Shown piece by piece: positions 1-10,316 of a stretch of 39,271 nt of DNA. How positions within the stretch are numbered: the first letter of the stretch is position 1; the number at the start of each line of letters is the position of its first letter. A program made the translations under genes and the position numbers. The stretch is taken from NCBI GenBank assembly GCA_030407315.1, contig JALQPE010000369.1, positions 1-39,271 of the forward strand. Direction: 5' to 3'. Under the pieces are notes generated by a model, which worked only from the letters and a program-made list of their open reading frames with translations, did no database searches and was not told where the DNA came from. The DNA is from Asparagopsis taxiformis (Eukaryota > Rhodophyta > Florideophyceae > Bonnemaisoniales > Bonnemaisoniaceae).

Positions 1-435
1 AAGGACCCTATACCAGCGCTATGGTAGAAGTACCCGTTACATCTCGCGTCATGGACGTGGAACAACCGAGAATAAACCATTTACGGTGAAGAATACCTTC
101 AACAGGATGGAAAGCGTATGCGCTGTCGCCTCTGCCATTCAGAAGAACATTTCGCTAATAAATGACCGCAGGGATCCTACAAGAAAAACGTTCAAGACAA
201 GTTACGCACTGGCGCCCCTTGGATTCACATACTTTCTGAACTGGTTACCTACTTGGATTCGACATCAATAAACGGAAAGGACCAGGTCAGCAATGATTGC
301 GCACATGGAGAAAGTGAGCTATACTAGTTAAACGCTTTGGTTCATGGTAACAATGAAGAACCAGACCGTGTTACAGTTTCTGGTGAGTCATACCTTGCGC
401 AAACAGCAGACATGGCCAACGACATGCACCACATC
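1..435 (+). pseudogene. Decayed Ty1/copia Gag fragment with zinc knuckle
   Basis: This is the left-hand fragment of the oldest layer. In one + frame a CX2CX4HX4C zinc knuckle is readable at 124-165 (residues CRLCHSEEHFANK, preceded by a basic stretch). The codon where the last Cys is expected is TGA (163-165), so the knuckle is broken. Zinc knuckles at the Gag C-terminus bind the element's RNA during particle assembly. Bases 166-430 give no clear domain. The fragment stops at the 5-bp target duplication of the gypsy element. The same copia element resumes with its protease after the far LTR, in the order expected (Gag, then protease). The assignment to copia rests on that context, because the knuckle alone is not diagnostic. 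Confidence 0.5.
431..435. repeat. Target-site duplication ACATC, left copy
   Basis: The five bases ACATC directly precede the LTR start (TGTAGTGC). They recur at 11556-11560 directly after the end of the other LTR. A 5-bp duplication is typical of Ty3/gypsy integrases and fixes the outer limits of the element. Confidence 0.93.
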
Positions 436-697
436 TGTAGTGCAATGCCCGTGCTGTCGATTCGACTTAGGGTAGTGAGCCGATTCGGCTAAGCACCGCA
501 AGGTGTTCGAGCCCTCCTGTCTCGGTAGTCAGGCTCAGGGTAGAGGTGGTAGAGCTAAGGCGGATCGCCTGCTTGACTGTGGGTTGTAAGGCCACACAGA
601 CGGTACGTCGAGAATCTTGGTTCAAGTGATACTGCTTTGCAGGTGAGAGATTGGCTTGTCAGGCCAACCCTAAAGGGGTAGAAGGGATAGCGCAAAC

Positions 698-1426
698 ACT
701 GGATCAGTGGTGCACTGAAGTGGTAGTGTGTGACGGTGATACACCGGGTGTCAACGGACACTTAGTGTGTGAGGGGAATGACCAACGGTCGAGAAGGAGA
801 AGAAGGGAGCTGATACAGCGTGAATGGTGGTCCACCGAGCAGGCGAGGGTACCTGGTAGTGGGAAAGGGGTGAGTGGGCACGTGCACCACTGGTGGCACG
901 TGCAGGGGAGAGACCCTGAAAGGGTAGAGGAGAAGCTGGTACAGCGAGACGGCGATGCCGGAGGCGCTGATACAGCGGCAAGAGTAAGGCCTGACTTGTG
1001 CCACGCACTATAGCCACAGGCGGAGTAGGCAAACAGTTACTGCGATCCGCAGGATGGGAGCGAAGCGACACGATCAGGTCCGGTGGTACACCAAGAGGCC
1101 GAAGACTCCTGATAGAGGGGCACGCGCGCCACAGGCTGCGCGTGGTAAGGGATAATGCTGATACAGCGGGTGGAGTGCCAAGGGCAAACGCTGGATCAGC
1201 GACGAACGGGTACCGGAAGGGTGCCAAGTACTATAGCCAAGGGAGAAGCAGGCTGACTCAGACGGCGAAACGCACCTTGGGAGCAAAATGACAACCGAAC
1301 TTCCGGTTACTTTACAATCGAAGAACTGGGCGATCCGCCGTAAAATAAATACTATGTTACAGCACGGTGGCTAGCCCTAAGTGAACTTCTACGGTTGTCA
1401 GTGGATAGGCTAAATACTGGTACAGC
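698..1426. repeat. Dispersed GCTGRTACAGC motifs within the LTR
   Basis: An 11-bp near-palindrome, consensus RCTGRTACAGC/RCTGGATCAGY, occurs at 698-708, 809-819, 935-945, 966-976, 1157-1167, 1190-1200 and 1416-1426, all in the same orientation. The set is repeated in the other LTR (+9881). Regular recurrence inside an LTR suggests binding sites for a regulator or remnants of a tandem repeat. No factor can be named. Confidence 0.6.
878..903. promoter_or_regulatory. CACGTG-containing inverted repeat in the LTR
   Basis: GCACGTGC and its partner GCACGTGC flank a short CCAC...GTGG stem, giving an almost perfect hairpin or dyad with two E-box-type CACGTG cores. The copy in the other LTR is at about 10759-10784. 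A role in LTR transcription is inference. Confidence 0.4.
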
Positions 1427-1673
1427 AGGGCGGTCGGAAAAACCCTAAATGAATGGCGTGGCAGGCGTGGTACACGCAGAGTCAGTGTCTTGTGCAACAG
1501 GGTTAGTGTGTATCACAGTGTGCCACTGGTTCCACGTGTATCGATTCCAGTGTGTCACTGTAATTAGCATAAATATCGGAAAGGTTTGGAAAGTAAAGTT
1601 TTCAGAAAAACCATTACACAGTTTAAAAGTGGTACATCATGCAAGGCGACCCGCCACTTCGCATTGCACCACA

Positions 1674-1684
1674 TCCCCCCTTAC
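1674..1684 (-). other. Polypurine tract of the chromovirus
   Basis: On the minus strand AAGGGGGGA lies directly before the 3' LTR start. This is the expected position and composition for the RNase H-resistant primer of plus-strand DNA synthesis. Confidence 0.8.
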
Positions 1685-1781
1685 TCAAGAGGAGCGCCAC
1701 TGGGTGTAACCTGGAGATGTTCTCATTGCTCCATGCTTCAGAGCTATTCTGTTTCAGTCGAAGCCCCACTCTTTTTTTTCA

Positions 1782-2940
1782 ATGTTTCCTCAACGAGAAG
1801 AGTTGCTTTCGAGGCCTAATGACCTTCGTCTCCACAGTTGCGCCCCTTGGTTTCGGCCTCACTCCCTGTACGCGTTTCGCTTGGCGGAATATGTAGACGA
1901 CCGAGGCCTGCTTCCGGGGGAATTCCCGCTTCTGCCATTCACAGCTTTGAATGGTGCAGGCGAATCGCCGTTAAAGATCAAGATTTGGAGTTGACTAAGC
2001 GGGTGTGGCGACGTGGAAGGTGGTGGCGCATGAAACGACCTGTTGACTGTCGGGTCGCAATGGTTGAAGCGACCAGGTTCAAGATGGGATTGATTTCTGG
2101 TCCCTACTTTAGGAACTTCGAGCGATACGACCTATGGAAGGCTCGGACCAACGACGAAGTGCGATATGCGCGAGCGATGAGGCGAGCTGATCCGCTCGTG
2201 GAGAGGTTGGAGGAGTCTCGGATAGCAGTTGATGTTAGTCCAGAGGCCATTCTCTGGGATGGTTCAATACTCCCCGTTGACTATACGTCGCGTAAGAAAG
2301 CATTTAGCACCTTCTGGAATGATACCGTCCGCTATGAGCGGAAATGTAGGATGGAGTTGGGCTATTTTGTCCCCTGGCATAACGTGGAAGTGGACTGCAT
2401 GGCACGCTCAGCGCTCGACGGACGGTACGTCCAAATTCCCCACTGGTGGGTTGACTGGGAGATGCCCCAGGGATTTTGGGCGGAGCTCCCACCCGTTCTC
2501 GCGTATGCGGGCTCTGTCCTTCTACATAATCCTGATTCAGGTTGGTGGGTAGTGCACCGTACGCAGTGGGTAATTAATATTGCAATGTACTTAGTGTGGG
2601 ACGCCTACGATACCGGGAGATTGTGGTATTGCCCCCCGAAGGTGCTTTCCGCATTCCATACCCTCCCATTTTGCGTTGTCCTCGGCGTGGATGGTGCCCG
2701 AGATCTACGGAAGTTTGCTGCGATTATTGAATCCGTCGACTGGTCAGCTGTACCAGCACACCAGTCGCAAAGGGGGGGGGGTCGAGGCGACCAAATCTTT
2801 CTCCAGGCCGTAGTGCCGATTTGGGAGATTTTGTGTGGGTGGATGCACATGCCGGGAAGATAGTTAGCAGTTGGTCTGCTAAGCGGAAACGGGCGGAGAG
2901 CTACGCAGGCGAATCTCCATTTCCTCGTGTTCGGCGATAG
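1782..2940 (+). pseudogene. Antisense gene 1 of the chromovirus, unknown function, frameshifted
   Basis: A gene on the strand opposite to pol, between pol and the 3' LTR. The most natural start is the ATG at 1782. That frame reads well to about 1965 and then continues in another frame (first ATG there 2030) to a run of ten G at about 2772-2781. A third frame carries on to TAG at 2938-2940. The product would be about 385 residues. It is rich in Trp and Tyr (several WW pairs, for example in its middle third) and ends in a basic segment. No family is recognised. The breaks are single-base shifts, one of them in the G run, so they may be decay or assembly error. Additional antisense genes are known in some plant Ty3/gypsy lineages, but I cannot tie this protein to any of them. 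Confidence 0.55.
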
Positions 2941-2991
2941 AGATCCGGACGTGCAAATATTCCGAAACGGGCCCCCCATTCCAGTCAAGGG

Positions 2992-3707
2992 ATGGACATC
3001 CAGGAAGGGACAAAGGTTACCCAAGGAACAGAAAATTATGGGGCACCCATGGAAGGAACTGAAACAGTGGCAGTGGAAGATCAGACGATGAACAGTTCAC
3101 CAGAAATCCCACAGCCAAGCGCGAAATCGAGGAGCGCCCAGGCGGAAGAAATTATCGTGATATCTTCTGATTCAGATACAGTTCGAGCCACCCCGTTGGA
3201 GAAAGACGAAGGTGGTCATGGTGGCATAGTTCGCCGTGAGGATCCCCCATTTCAAATGCTCGATGTTGGTGCAACCTGTACAGAGGAGAGTATAGAGGAA
3301 CTCGACTGGGGTATAGGCCGTCACTCTACACAGACTGTGCTGTATGATGCGGCTGCCATGGAGGTGATACACCGTTGCCTAGAGGAGCTAATGGTACCCC
3401 CCACCACGGATTTGCGGTAGATTCCCAAACTCTTCGGGTACAATTAAGAGGATTCATCGATGACTTCCGCAGAAAACTAAGTGTAGACGCTGAAACCCCG
3501 GTTTTGTTCGAGAGCGAGATGGATGCGGCAGGCCGCTTACGGACATTCTTCAACATGGAGAGCCTCCGGGTGGTACACCACTTCCTTGGTAGCGTTGACG
3601 GAATTCCGCACGGAGGATTTGGGCCGAGCACTGTACTATTGCGGAAACAGTTGTGTTTGTACTTGGAAAGTCTTCGGGAAGCTGCGCGCAAATCGCGTGA
3701 GATTTGA
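2992..3707 (+). pseudogene. Antisense gene 2 of the chromovirus, with SUMO-interaction-like motif, frameshifted
   Basis: It starts at ATG 2992, 51 bases after the stop of antisense gene 1 and on the same strand. The first frame (142 codons, stop at 3418-3420) has an acidic, Ser-rich N-terminal half with IIVISSDSD at residues 54-62. A hydrophobic core followed by Ser/Asp is the classical form of a SUMO-interacting motif. At a run of six C (about 3391-3397) the coding signal passes to another frame, which ends at 3705-3707 with a helical, charged C-terminal segment. One extra C would join the two, so the gene is broken or the run is miscounted. An AATAAA follows 14 bases after the stop. Function is unknown; an interaction with sumoylated chromatin or with the integration machinery is speculation. 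Confidence 0.5.
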
Positions 3708-3720
3708 CGGTAGCTTTCAA

Positions 3721-3726
3721 AATAAA
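3721..3726 (+). terminator. Possible poly(A) signal for the antisense genes
   Basis: AATAAA lies just after the stop codon of antisense gene 2 and before the convergent end of pol at 3857. It supports separate + strand transcripts of this region, but a hexamer alone is weak evidence. Confidence 0.35.
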
Positions 3727-3856
3727 TTAATGATGAAGCCATCAGAAAGGCACGCTGGGTCTTTTTGCTCAGGTGTCACGCCGGGCCATTTTCGTCGGTG
3801 ATTTTTTTTAAATGACCAGTCGACGGGCCAGCGAGTAATCAAGGTACAGTGATGGT

Positions 3857-4081
3857 TCATCCCAGCAACGTGCGGTTCAAGACCCCGTCCGGTGCAGGTA
3901 TCCTTCGGCGACGATAGTATGCGATTGCTTGACTACGTGGAACATGTTCTGGTGGTTCCCATGTATCATCCTGTGAGGAGTAACCATACCAGCGCACTCT
4001 GAACCGGAGTACACCATCAAGCTCACCGTGATTCACGATATGGTCAATGACACAACTCTCCACGCCATCTGCACCTTTCAT
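3857..4081 (-). pseudogene. C-terminal chromodomain of pol, out of frame
   Basis: A 74-codon frame holding a chromodomain: a V-I-D-H-I strand, then VRWYGY, then DDTWEP, then a C-terminal helix. In chromoviruses this domain follows the integrase and steers integration to marked chromatin. The two tryptophans of the aromatic cage are visible; the usual first aromatic residue is not. The frame differs from the upstream pol frame, whose TGA stop lies at 4088-4086. A single-base shift in the bases around 4086-4100 would connect them, so in this copy the integrase lacks its chromodomain unless ribosomes shift frame. Confidence 0.85.
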
Positions 4082-4085
4082 TGAT

Positions 4086-7000
4086 TCAACGTCCTTGCGC
4101 TTCGGCTACAGGCCTCAAAACGGATTCCGCGCGGCTTTCGTTTGCGTTCGCTTCCATCATGGCGGGTTCATCATCTGTTGGGAAGGTGATCAGGGTACCT
4201 CCAGGTAGGGATGTACTATCGAAGTTGGCGAACCGCCATGGGTCTTCGGGAGTTTCTTCATCACCCACAGGGTGTTCTTCCTCTCCGACTCTTTGACTTA
4301 CGTCATGCGTGGCTTCTTTCATCGAAGGTTCATCGCTTTGTCGTGTGTCTTGCTGAGGTTCAGGGACTACTACCTCAGAAAAGATGTCATAGGGTGGTGG
4401 GGGTGACTCGACAACCCTATCCCGAGAGATTCTCTCCTCACTTCTTCCGATCCGGAGTACCACTGTGTCCTTGTCAAGGGACACCACCCGATACGGGCCT
4501 TCAGCAATGGGGGACAACTTGTGGTGTCCATCTCTACCGTGATGTTCCTTGCGCACGAAGACGTGCGAGCCTGGTGCCAGGTTCTGGCTGATAGGGCGTA
4601 CCCTTGCGTTGAAGTTGCGTTGATAACGCTTTTGCTCCTTGCTAATAGATTTGCGCGCACTTGACACGAGGTTGTGCAACCATACCTTCCATCGTTGAAG
4701 GTATGACTTGGGCGCTTCGCCAATGGTGCCTCCCGGTTCGGGCGCAAGTACCAGAGAGGATGGGGGACGGGACAATACCAACTCAAAGGGTGTACAGCTG
4801 GTGACCCTATGCACCTGTGTATTGTATGAATAGGTGATGACGTCTGTGAACAAGTCCCAATCCTTAGGATGATCAGAGACATAGGTGCGTATCGCCGACA
4901 ATAAGGTACGGTTGTACCTCTCCACCTGACCATTGGTCTGTGGGTGGTAAGTTGTCGTGAAGAGATTCTCTACTCCAAGTATGCGACATACATATTGGAA
5001 GAAACGGGACGTAAACTGCTTCCCATTGTCGGACAATAACCAAACTGGTGGTCCATATGCCATAACCCAATGGGTGACGAATGCTTTGGCGACCGCTTCG
5101 GCAGTGATGGTCTTCATTGGGACTGTCCTTACCAACTTCGAAAAGCGGTCGGATATTACCAGAAGGAAGCGGTTACCGCGTGGTGTCTTGATCAACTCAC
5201 CCAATAGGTCAATGGCCACGAACTCCAACGGAGAGGAAGCGGGGAACAAACGCAGTTCCTTTTGGTGTTGGCGAAGGCGCACTCGATTGCGTGCACACTG
5301 AACACAATTCTTGGATACTGCATAGCAGTCAACAGCCATGGAGGGCCAATAGAAGTTCCTTCGCAAGTACTGATACAGTCTTCGTCCACCGGGATGCCCG
5401 GACATCTTGCTGTAGTGTGCAATGCGTAACACGCGTGGCTGCAGCGAAGTCGGTACGACGATCTGTTGTTCACCAGATGCGGTTCGCAGGAGGATACCTT
5501 CATCGTCATCCATGAAGGGCCGTTGGTTGACGTCACCTTGCTCCATCTTTGCTCGGATATCTGTGCATAATGCATCGTGTTGCTGTTCCAGGAGGATCTC
5601 CGAATGAGTGATAGGGGTCAAGGCCGGTTCGGAGATACCCTCGGAGGCCAAGAGAAGCTTGTCGGAGAACTCATGCTCGTCAAGTATGTCCGAGGTCGAG
5701 AGTTCTTCTTCGTCAGCCGGTTCGGCAAGGGATACGCAAGGGTCCGTGGTGAAGCATGGGATCTCATCGTCGATGGGAGATGTAGTCTCGCTGAATGTCT
5801 TCAGCCTTGACAAAGCATCGGCTTGGGTGTTCTTGAGCCCCTTCTTGTAATGGATCTCGAAGTCGAACTCACTGAGGCGAAGTCTCCACCGCATGAGTCG
5901 ACCGGAAGGTTCGGATATTCCCATGAGCCATCTAAGGGATGCATGGTCGGAGTGCACAGCAAATTTCACTCCTTGTAAGTATGGGCGCAAGGTCTGCAGT
6001 GCCCATACAACAGCAAGGCACTCCTTTTCCGATGTTGAGTAATTGCGTTCCGCAGAGTTCAATGAACGAGACCAGAACCCAATGGGCTTTCGATCACCCT
6101 CTGGGTATTCCTGAAACAGGACGGCACCAATCTGGTGATCACTTGCGTCTGTGTCGATGGAGAGTGGGAGACCCAAGCGTGGTAAAGCGAGCACAGGTGG
6201 TGATAGGATAGCCTGGACCAGGTTTGCGAAGGCTGCTGATTCAGCTTTACCGAACGGTTCCAGCTTAGTGGGCATGCCTTTCTTCAGTAAGGCGTTGAGT
6301 GGTCCAGCGATGCGAGCAAAGTTAGGGACGAACCGTCAGTAAACATTGCAAAGGCCGAGGAAGGACCTAAGCTCAGTCAGAGTGGTCGGATGCTGGACAT
6401 CTCGAAGGCTCTTCGTATGGGCCTCGTTGATGGTGAGCCTACCAGGCTTGATTACATGTCCAAGGTATTTCACCGTATCGGTACACCACTCACACTTCCT
6501 TAGCTTGAGGGAGATGCCGGAACGGCGTAGGGTACCGAGTATCTTGTCGACGTCCTTTATGTGTGTGTCAAAGTCCTTCGAGAAGATGATGATGTCATCG
6601 AGGTATACCAAACATGTACGCCATGCATACCGATTGAGGAGTATGTCCAATGTTCTCTGGAACGTCGCAGGTGCATTCATAAGCCCGAAGGGCATTCGCT
6701 TAAAGCGGTATGTGCCTGCGTGGCTTGTGAAAGTTGTCTTGTCGCGATCCGTGGCCGCGACGGGTATCTGCCAGTATCCCCAGTTGGCATCCAGCGTGGA
6801 GAATATAGTGGCCTCTCCCAGGGAGTCGATGCAGTCATCCATCCTTGGGAGGGGGTAAGTACTTCGGACTGTCATGGAGTTCAGTTTCCGGTAGTCAACA
6901 CAGAATCGATACGATCCGTCGGCCTTCGGGGCGATCACCACGGGTGAAGCCCACTCTGTTTCTGCGGGTTCAATGACATCGGCGTCAATCATCCTTCCAA

Positions 7001-8255
7001 TTTCTTCTTCGACGAACCGTCGGCCTTGAGGACCGGTACGGTATGGGCGCTGCATAGAAGGCTGTGATCCAGGCTTGAGTTCGATTCGGTGATCCACCGC
7101 GTTGATCTTCCCAAGCTTCCCGTCCCAGAGCTCATCATACTTGGTCAACATCTGACGGAAGCGTTCGCGATTCGCGATTGGGATATGTGAGAGGTCCAGT
7201 TGAGCCGCGGTAGGCTTTGAGGCATCAGTCCAGGAGTCGGACTTTCCGGTTTCCTCTGGGCTTTTCGCAACTGGTTGTCCTTCCGCAGTAGGGGATACCT
7301 GTGCCAGGTCTGGCGTCATGCCAACCACGTCGGCTAAGGATAATGATGTCTCAGTAACCTGAGTCGGGTGTGGCAGTGCAACAGCGACATTCTGGTTCCT
7401 GACGATTCTTCGAGGGATGTCTGAGGTGTTTGCAACAAGGATACGAAACGCGACATTGGGTAACACAGAAGCGATGCCATTGGCACAAGCAAGTGAGTGA
7501 AGCTCGAAGAGCTTCGGGAGTGGCTGGACAACAATATTTCCATGACGTTTCGTCGATACCTTGACCCAGGCTTGAGACTGTGCCGGTACGGTGAGTGTTT
7601 CGGCAGCCTTGATATTCGGCGAGACTCTTCCACTTGTGTCGGGGTCTCGCATATCTTTTGGGAGAGGGGGACCGCTGCGTCTTGATGCGTTACGCAGTGG
7701 ACGTCGAACGATCGGGACCGATGAACCATCGTCTAGCTCCACGATCTTTTGACTTGGGCGTATAGCGGAAACAAAACGGTCACAGAAATCAGCACCTAGT
7801 ATTGCTGGTGCAGCAAGGGTCTTACAGACAATGAATTCGATTCGAGAAGAAAAATTTCCAAGCCGTACCGGCAATTTTATCGTACCCAGCAACTGAAGAG
7901 GCTTATTGTTGGCATCGCATATATCTGGTAAGGGACCTTGACGGATGACCGCTTCGATACCATTCAGCTCGTCGCTGCGGATGAAGTTAGGGCCTGCACC
8001 AGTGTCCAATATGGAAAGAATACGACGAATCGTCGAAGTGCTTGACCCAATGTCCGTGTATACCTTATAGTTGCGACGGGTCAGGACAAAGATCCGATCT
8101 GGGTTCTTCGGTGACTTGACTCGATTCCATGGTCTTGTGAGGGAGTTGAAGGAAGGGCCATCATTATTCTTTCTAGTAATGATCTTCGGTACGAAGGGGG
8201 TGGAGTGGGAGGCGGCAGTGATTGTATCACTGTCCTTTGATGAGACCTCCCTCAT
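4086..8255 (-). pseudogene. pol: pol polyprotein of the chromovirus, interrupted by TGA
   Basis: Starts at ATG 8255-8253, which overlaps the gag stop (TAATG). Part one (639 codons) has the aspartic protease (DTGAGPNF, residues 84-91) and reverse transcriptase (about 385-635; D489 in STLDANWG; YLDD at 551-554). An in-frame TGA at 6338-6336 follows LGLCNVY. The same frame continues with the end of RT and RNase H (DTDAS, E84, HSD, the D of QADALSR). Then come the integrase HHCC zinc region (about 287-327 of the part from 6275), the DDE core (D355, D416 in SDNGKQF, E452 in GQVERYN) and a GPY/F module near 593. The TGA stands where the family usually has Arg, so CGA to TGA by CpG deamination is likely. 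All other catalytic residues are present. Confidence 0.95.
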
Positions 8256-8257
8256 TA
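8253..8257 (-). promoter_or_regulatory. TAATG gag-stop/pol-start overlap
   Basis: The gag stop TAA (8257-8255) and the pol ATG (8255-8253) share one base. This arrangement implies pol is made by termination-coupled reinitiation rather than by a -1 or +1 frameshift. A similar TGATG overlap occurs in the second gypsy-like element at 26877-26881. Confidence 0.65.
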
Positions 8258-10129
8258 GTTTCCCGAATCGGGGGTGGCATTGGCAGTTGAATCCTGCCGG
8301 CTGTTATCCTTAGGATGTGAGCAGCCCATTACCGAAGGTGCTTTGGAATGGTTACCCTTATCCTCTTGTGCCTGCTGATCCAGATTCAGGGCGGAGCGTA
8401 CTCGGTGATACGATGTAGCCGGTACAGAGAGCTTCAAAGACGGAGAGAGGCCCTCGTAGTTGACCAGAACCTGACGAATCTCGCGGAGTGGCAACACACA
8501 TTGCGGGGATATGTGCCCTGGCTTGTAGCACTCGTGGCATATAATGTGCTGTGACCTCTGATCCAGAGAAGGGTTACCATTCCGGTTAACTGTAGGGGAC
8601 TGACGATCAACCCATCCTGGGCGACTGCGGATACCCTGGGGCATGTGGGGGATCTTTGGAGCCTGTACTAAGCGATTCGCTTGATTGTTCGTGACAAAGG
8701 TAGGGTCCACCGATACCGATTCGGTAGGGTATGTTGTGGACGATCCGCCCTCGAAATGAATCCCACCTTGTATCATATTGACTTGGTCCAAAGGGGTATG
8801 ATCACTCCGAGTTGGATTGAAATCGGAGGTGGATGAAGAATGGATGTCTTCGCTTGACTGAATCAGTCCATTTGGACGGCCCTCATGTCTAGGGGAAAGT
8901 ACAACTCGCTTGTCGCGTGCGCGAACCGCGCTTCCTTCCGCTTCTGCATACTGCACAACGTCCAAATAAGTTGAACGGCGGTGTGACTCACGGTGTCGGG
9001 CGACAATAGTCCTGATCGCGGAGTTCAGGCCGACGATGTATAAGGTGATGACTTCTTCCGGCGAGTGTACATTACCACAACGATTGATGGCCTGGTTCAG
9101 GCGTGTAGCATACTCGCGTTCCGATTCATCGAGCTTCTGTCGCGTGTCGCGCAAATCGCTAATAGCGTTGCTAATGTGCTGTGACTGCGCATAGTTCCGG
9201 AGAAGATATTGTACTGCTTCAGGCCAGCTGGAGACTCCACCTTCCTCAGGTGAAACCATCTCCACTCCTGATTCATATTGACTCTGGGCAAACCCGGAGA
9301 GGAAAGAAGGTAAGGCTATGAAAGCTTGTGCCTCCGACATCTCTTGGATATTTGCCTCTCGCACGAATCGTGCCAAGAAATCAAGGACCATGATGGGGTC
9401 TGATCCAGAAAAGTGATGCTTGCTCAACTTGAGTTCCATCCGCTTGATTAGGTCACGGACCTTACCGGTGCTACGAGAAGAGCGACCCTGCGATGTATCA
9501 TTGAGACGGTAGGTTCGATACGATAACACATCATCATAGAGAGGGTTGGTCGGCCGAATCTCTTTCAAACCGGCGAATCGCGGACCTATCTTTCGTGATG
9601 CTCCATGGGAGCGGCGGGTCTTAGGCGGACGATCGGGCTTCCTTGGGCGCATTATGAATGCATGTTCTTCTGATCCTGAGGACCGGGGTGAATTTTCCGA
9701 TTCAGATGTCGAGTCTGGAGAGTCATAAGGACTGCTAGATCCTCGCTGGTGCTTGAGCTTCCGCGTACCGCGCTTGCTTTTCGATTCGAGTTTTGGCTTG
9801 ACATCAGTGTGTACCACACCATTGTTTATCTCCAAGGCTGACAGCCGGTCAGACACACGAGTGAACCGCATGTCCATTTCTTGGGCAAGGTTGTTACGAC
9901 CTTCGAGGAGTTGGTTGACATCTTGTCGGAGCTCACGTATGTCTTTGTTAGCATCACTGCCTGACTTGTGCGCTTCGAGAACTGTAAGGCGGCCGGCGAG
10001 CTCGTTGATGACCGCAAAGGAGTTACTCCGAATTGCTTCCAGTTCCTGGTTCAGCTTCTCAAATTCAGAAGCAAACATCTCCAGAACTTCATCGCGAAGG
10101 TTCTCGTTCATCTCATGACACTTCGCCAT
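8255..10129 (-). CDS. gag: gag of the chromovirus
   Basis: Structural capsid/nucleocapsid protein of 624 residues from ATG 10129. The N-terminal ~70 residues are charged and heptad-like, probably a coiled coil. A Ser-rich, basic linker follows. The capsid-like core begins near SYRTYRLND and resembles the core of the second element's gag (SYRMYRLND). A CX2CX4HX4C zinc knuckle (CHECYKPGHISPQC) lies at residues 531-544, with an ~80-residue tail after it. The frame is open upstream of 10129 without a better ATG. A plausible Gag-like N-terminus begins at ATG 10269 in another frame, which would require a 1-base shift near 10200-10210, so the true N-terminus may be lost in this copy. Confidence 0.88.
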   Translation of the reverse strand: MAKCHEMNENLRDEVLEMFASEFEKLNQELEAIRSNSFAVINELAGRLTVLEAHKSGSDANKDIRELRQDVNQLLEGRNNLAQEMDMRFTRVSDRLSALEINNGVVHTDVKPKLESKSKRGTRKLKHQRGSSSPYDSPDSTSESENSPRSSGSEEHAFIMRPRKPDRPPKTRRSHGASRKIGPRFAGLKEIRPTNPLYDDVLSYRTYRLNDTSQGRSSRSTGKVRDLIKRMELKLSKHHFSGSDPIMVLDFLARFVREANIQEMSEAQAFIALPSFLSGFAQSQYESGVEMVSPEEGGVSSWPEAVQYLLRNYAQSQHISNAISDLRDTRQKLDESEREYATRLNQAINRCGNVHSPEEVITLYIVGLNSAIRTIVARHRESHRRSTYLDVVQYAEAEGSAVRARDKRVVLSPRHEGRPNGLIQSSEDIHSSSTSDFNPTRSDHTPLDQVNMIQGGIHFEGGSSTTYPTESVSVDPTFVTNNQANRLVQAPKIPHMPQGIRSRPGWVDRQSPTVNRNGNPSLDQRSQHIICHECYKPGHISPQCVLPLREIRQVLVNYEGLSPSLKLSVPATSYHRVRSALNLDQQAQEDKGNHSKAPSVMGCSHPKDNSRQDSTANATPDSGN

Positions 10130-10301
10130 TGTGGCTAGTTCTGGACTACGGGCTGGTACAGCCGCGGATCCCAAAGCATCGTTCCGAGCTTCCAGTTTCC
10201 AGTCGTCGAACCGACAGCAGATCCTGCTCGTGTCGAGGCTTTCGACGTTCCGGCCTTGGGCGGAACCATCTTGAGTATCAGATGAACTTGGTCAAGATTC
10301 T

Positions 10302-10315
10302 AGGTCGAGAGACCA
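10302..10315 (-). other. Primer-binding site candidate
   Basis: One base inside the 5' LTR the minus strand reads TGGTCTCTCGACCT. This fits the complement of a tRNA 3' end in ...CCA. It does not match the common initiator-Met site (TGGTATCAGAGC), so a different tRNA, or a fragment, would prime. I cannot identify the tRNA. Confidence 0.55.
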
Positions 10316-10316
10316 A

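Larger units (their letters stand above)
436..1673 (-). repeat. LTR, 3' copy of the chromovirus
   Basis: A 1,238-bp long terminal repeat that begins TGTAGTGCAATGC and ends GCATTGCACCACA, a near-perfect 13-bp terminal inversion with canonical TG...CA ends. It matches 10317-11555 almost base for base. It carries no credible protein gene: the apparent frames here are present identically in both LTRs and start at non-ATG codons. It does contain a family of short GCTGRTACAGC-like motifs and a CACGTG-containing hairpin, listed separately. Confidence 0.95.

Noticed and set aside
555..1291. Several frames of 70-158 codons in the LTRs
   Set aside because: They occur identically in both LTRs, overlap each other on both strands, often lack ATG, and have no domain. 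They reflect long open LTR sequence.
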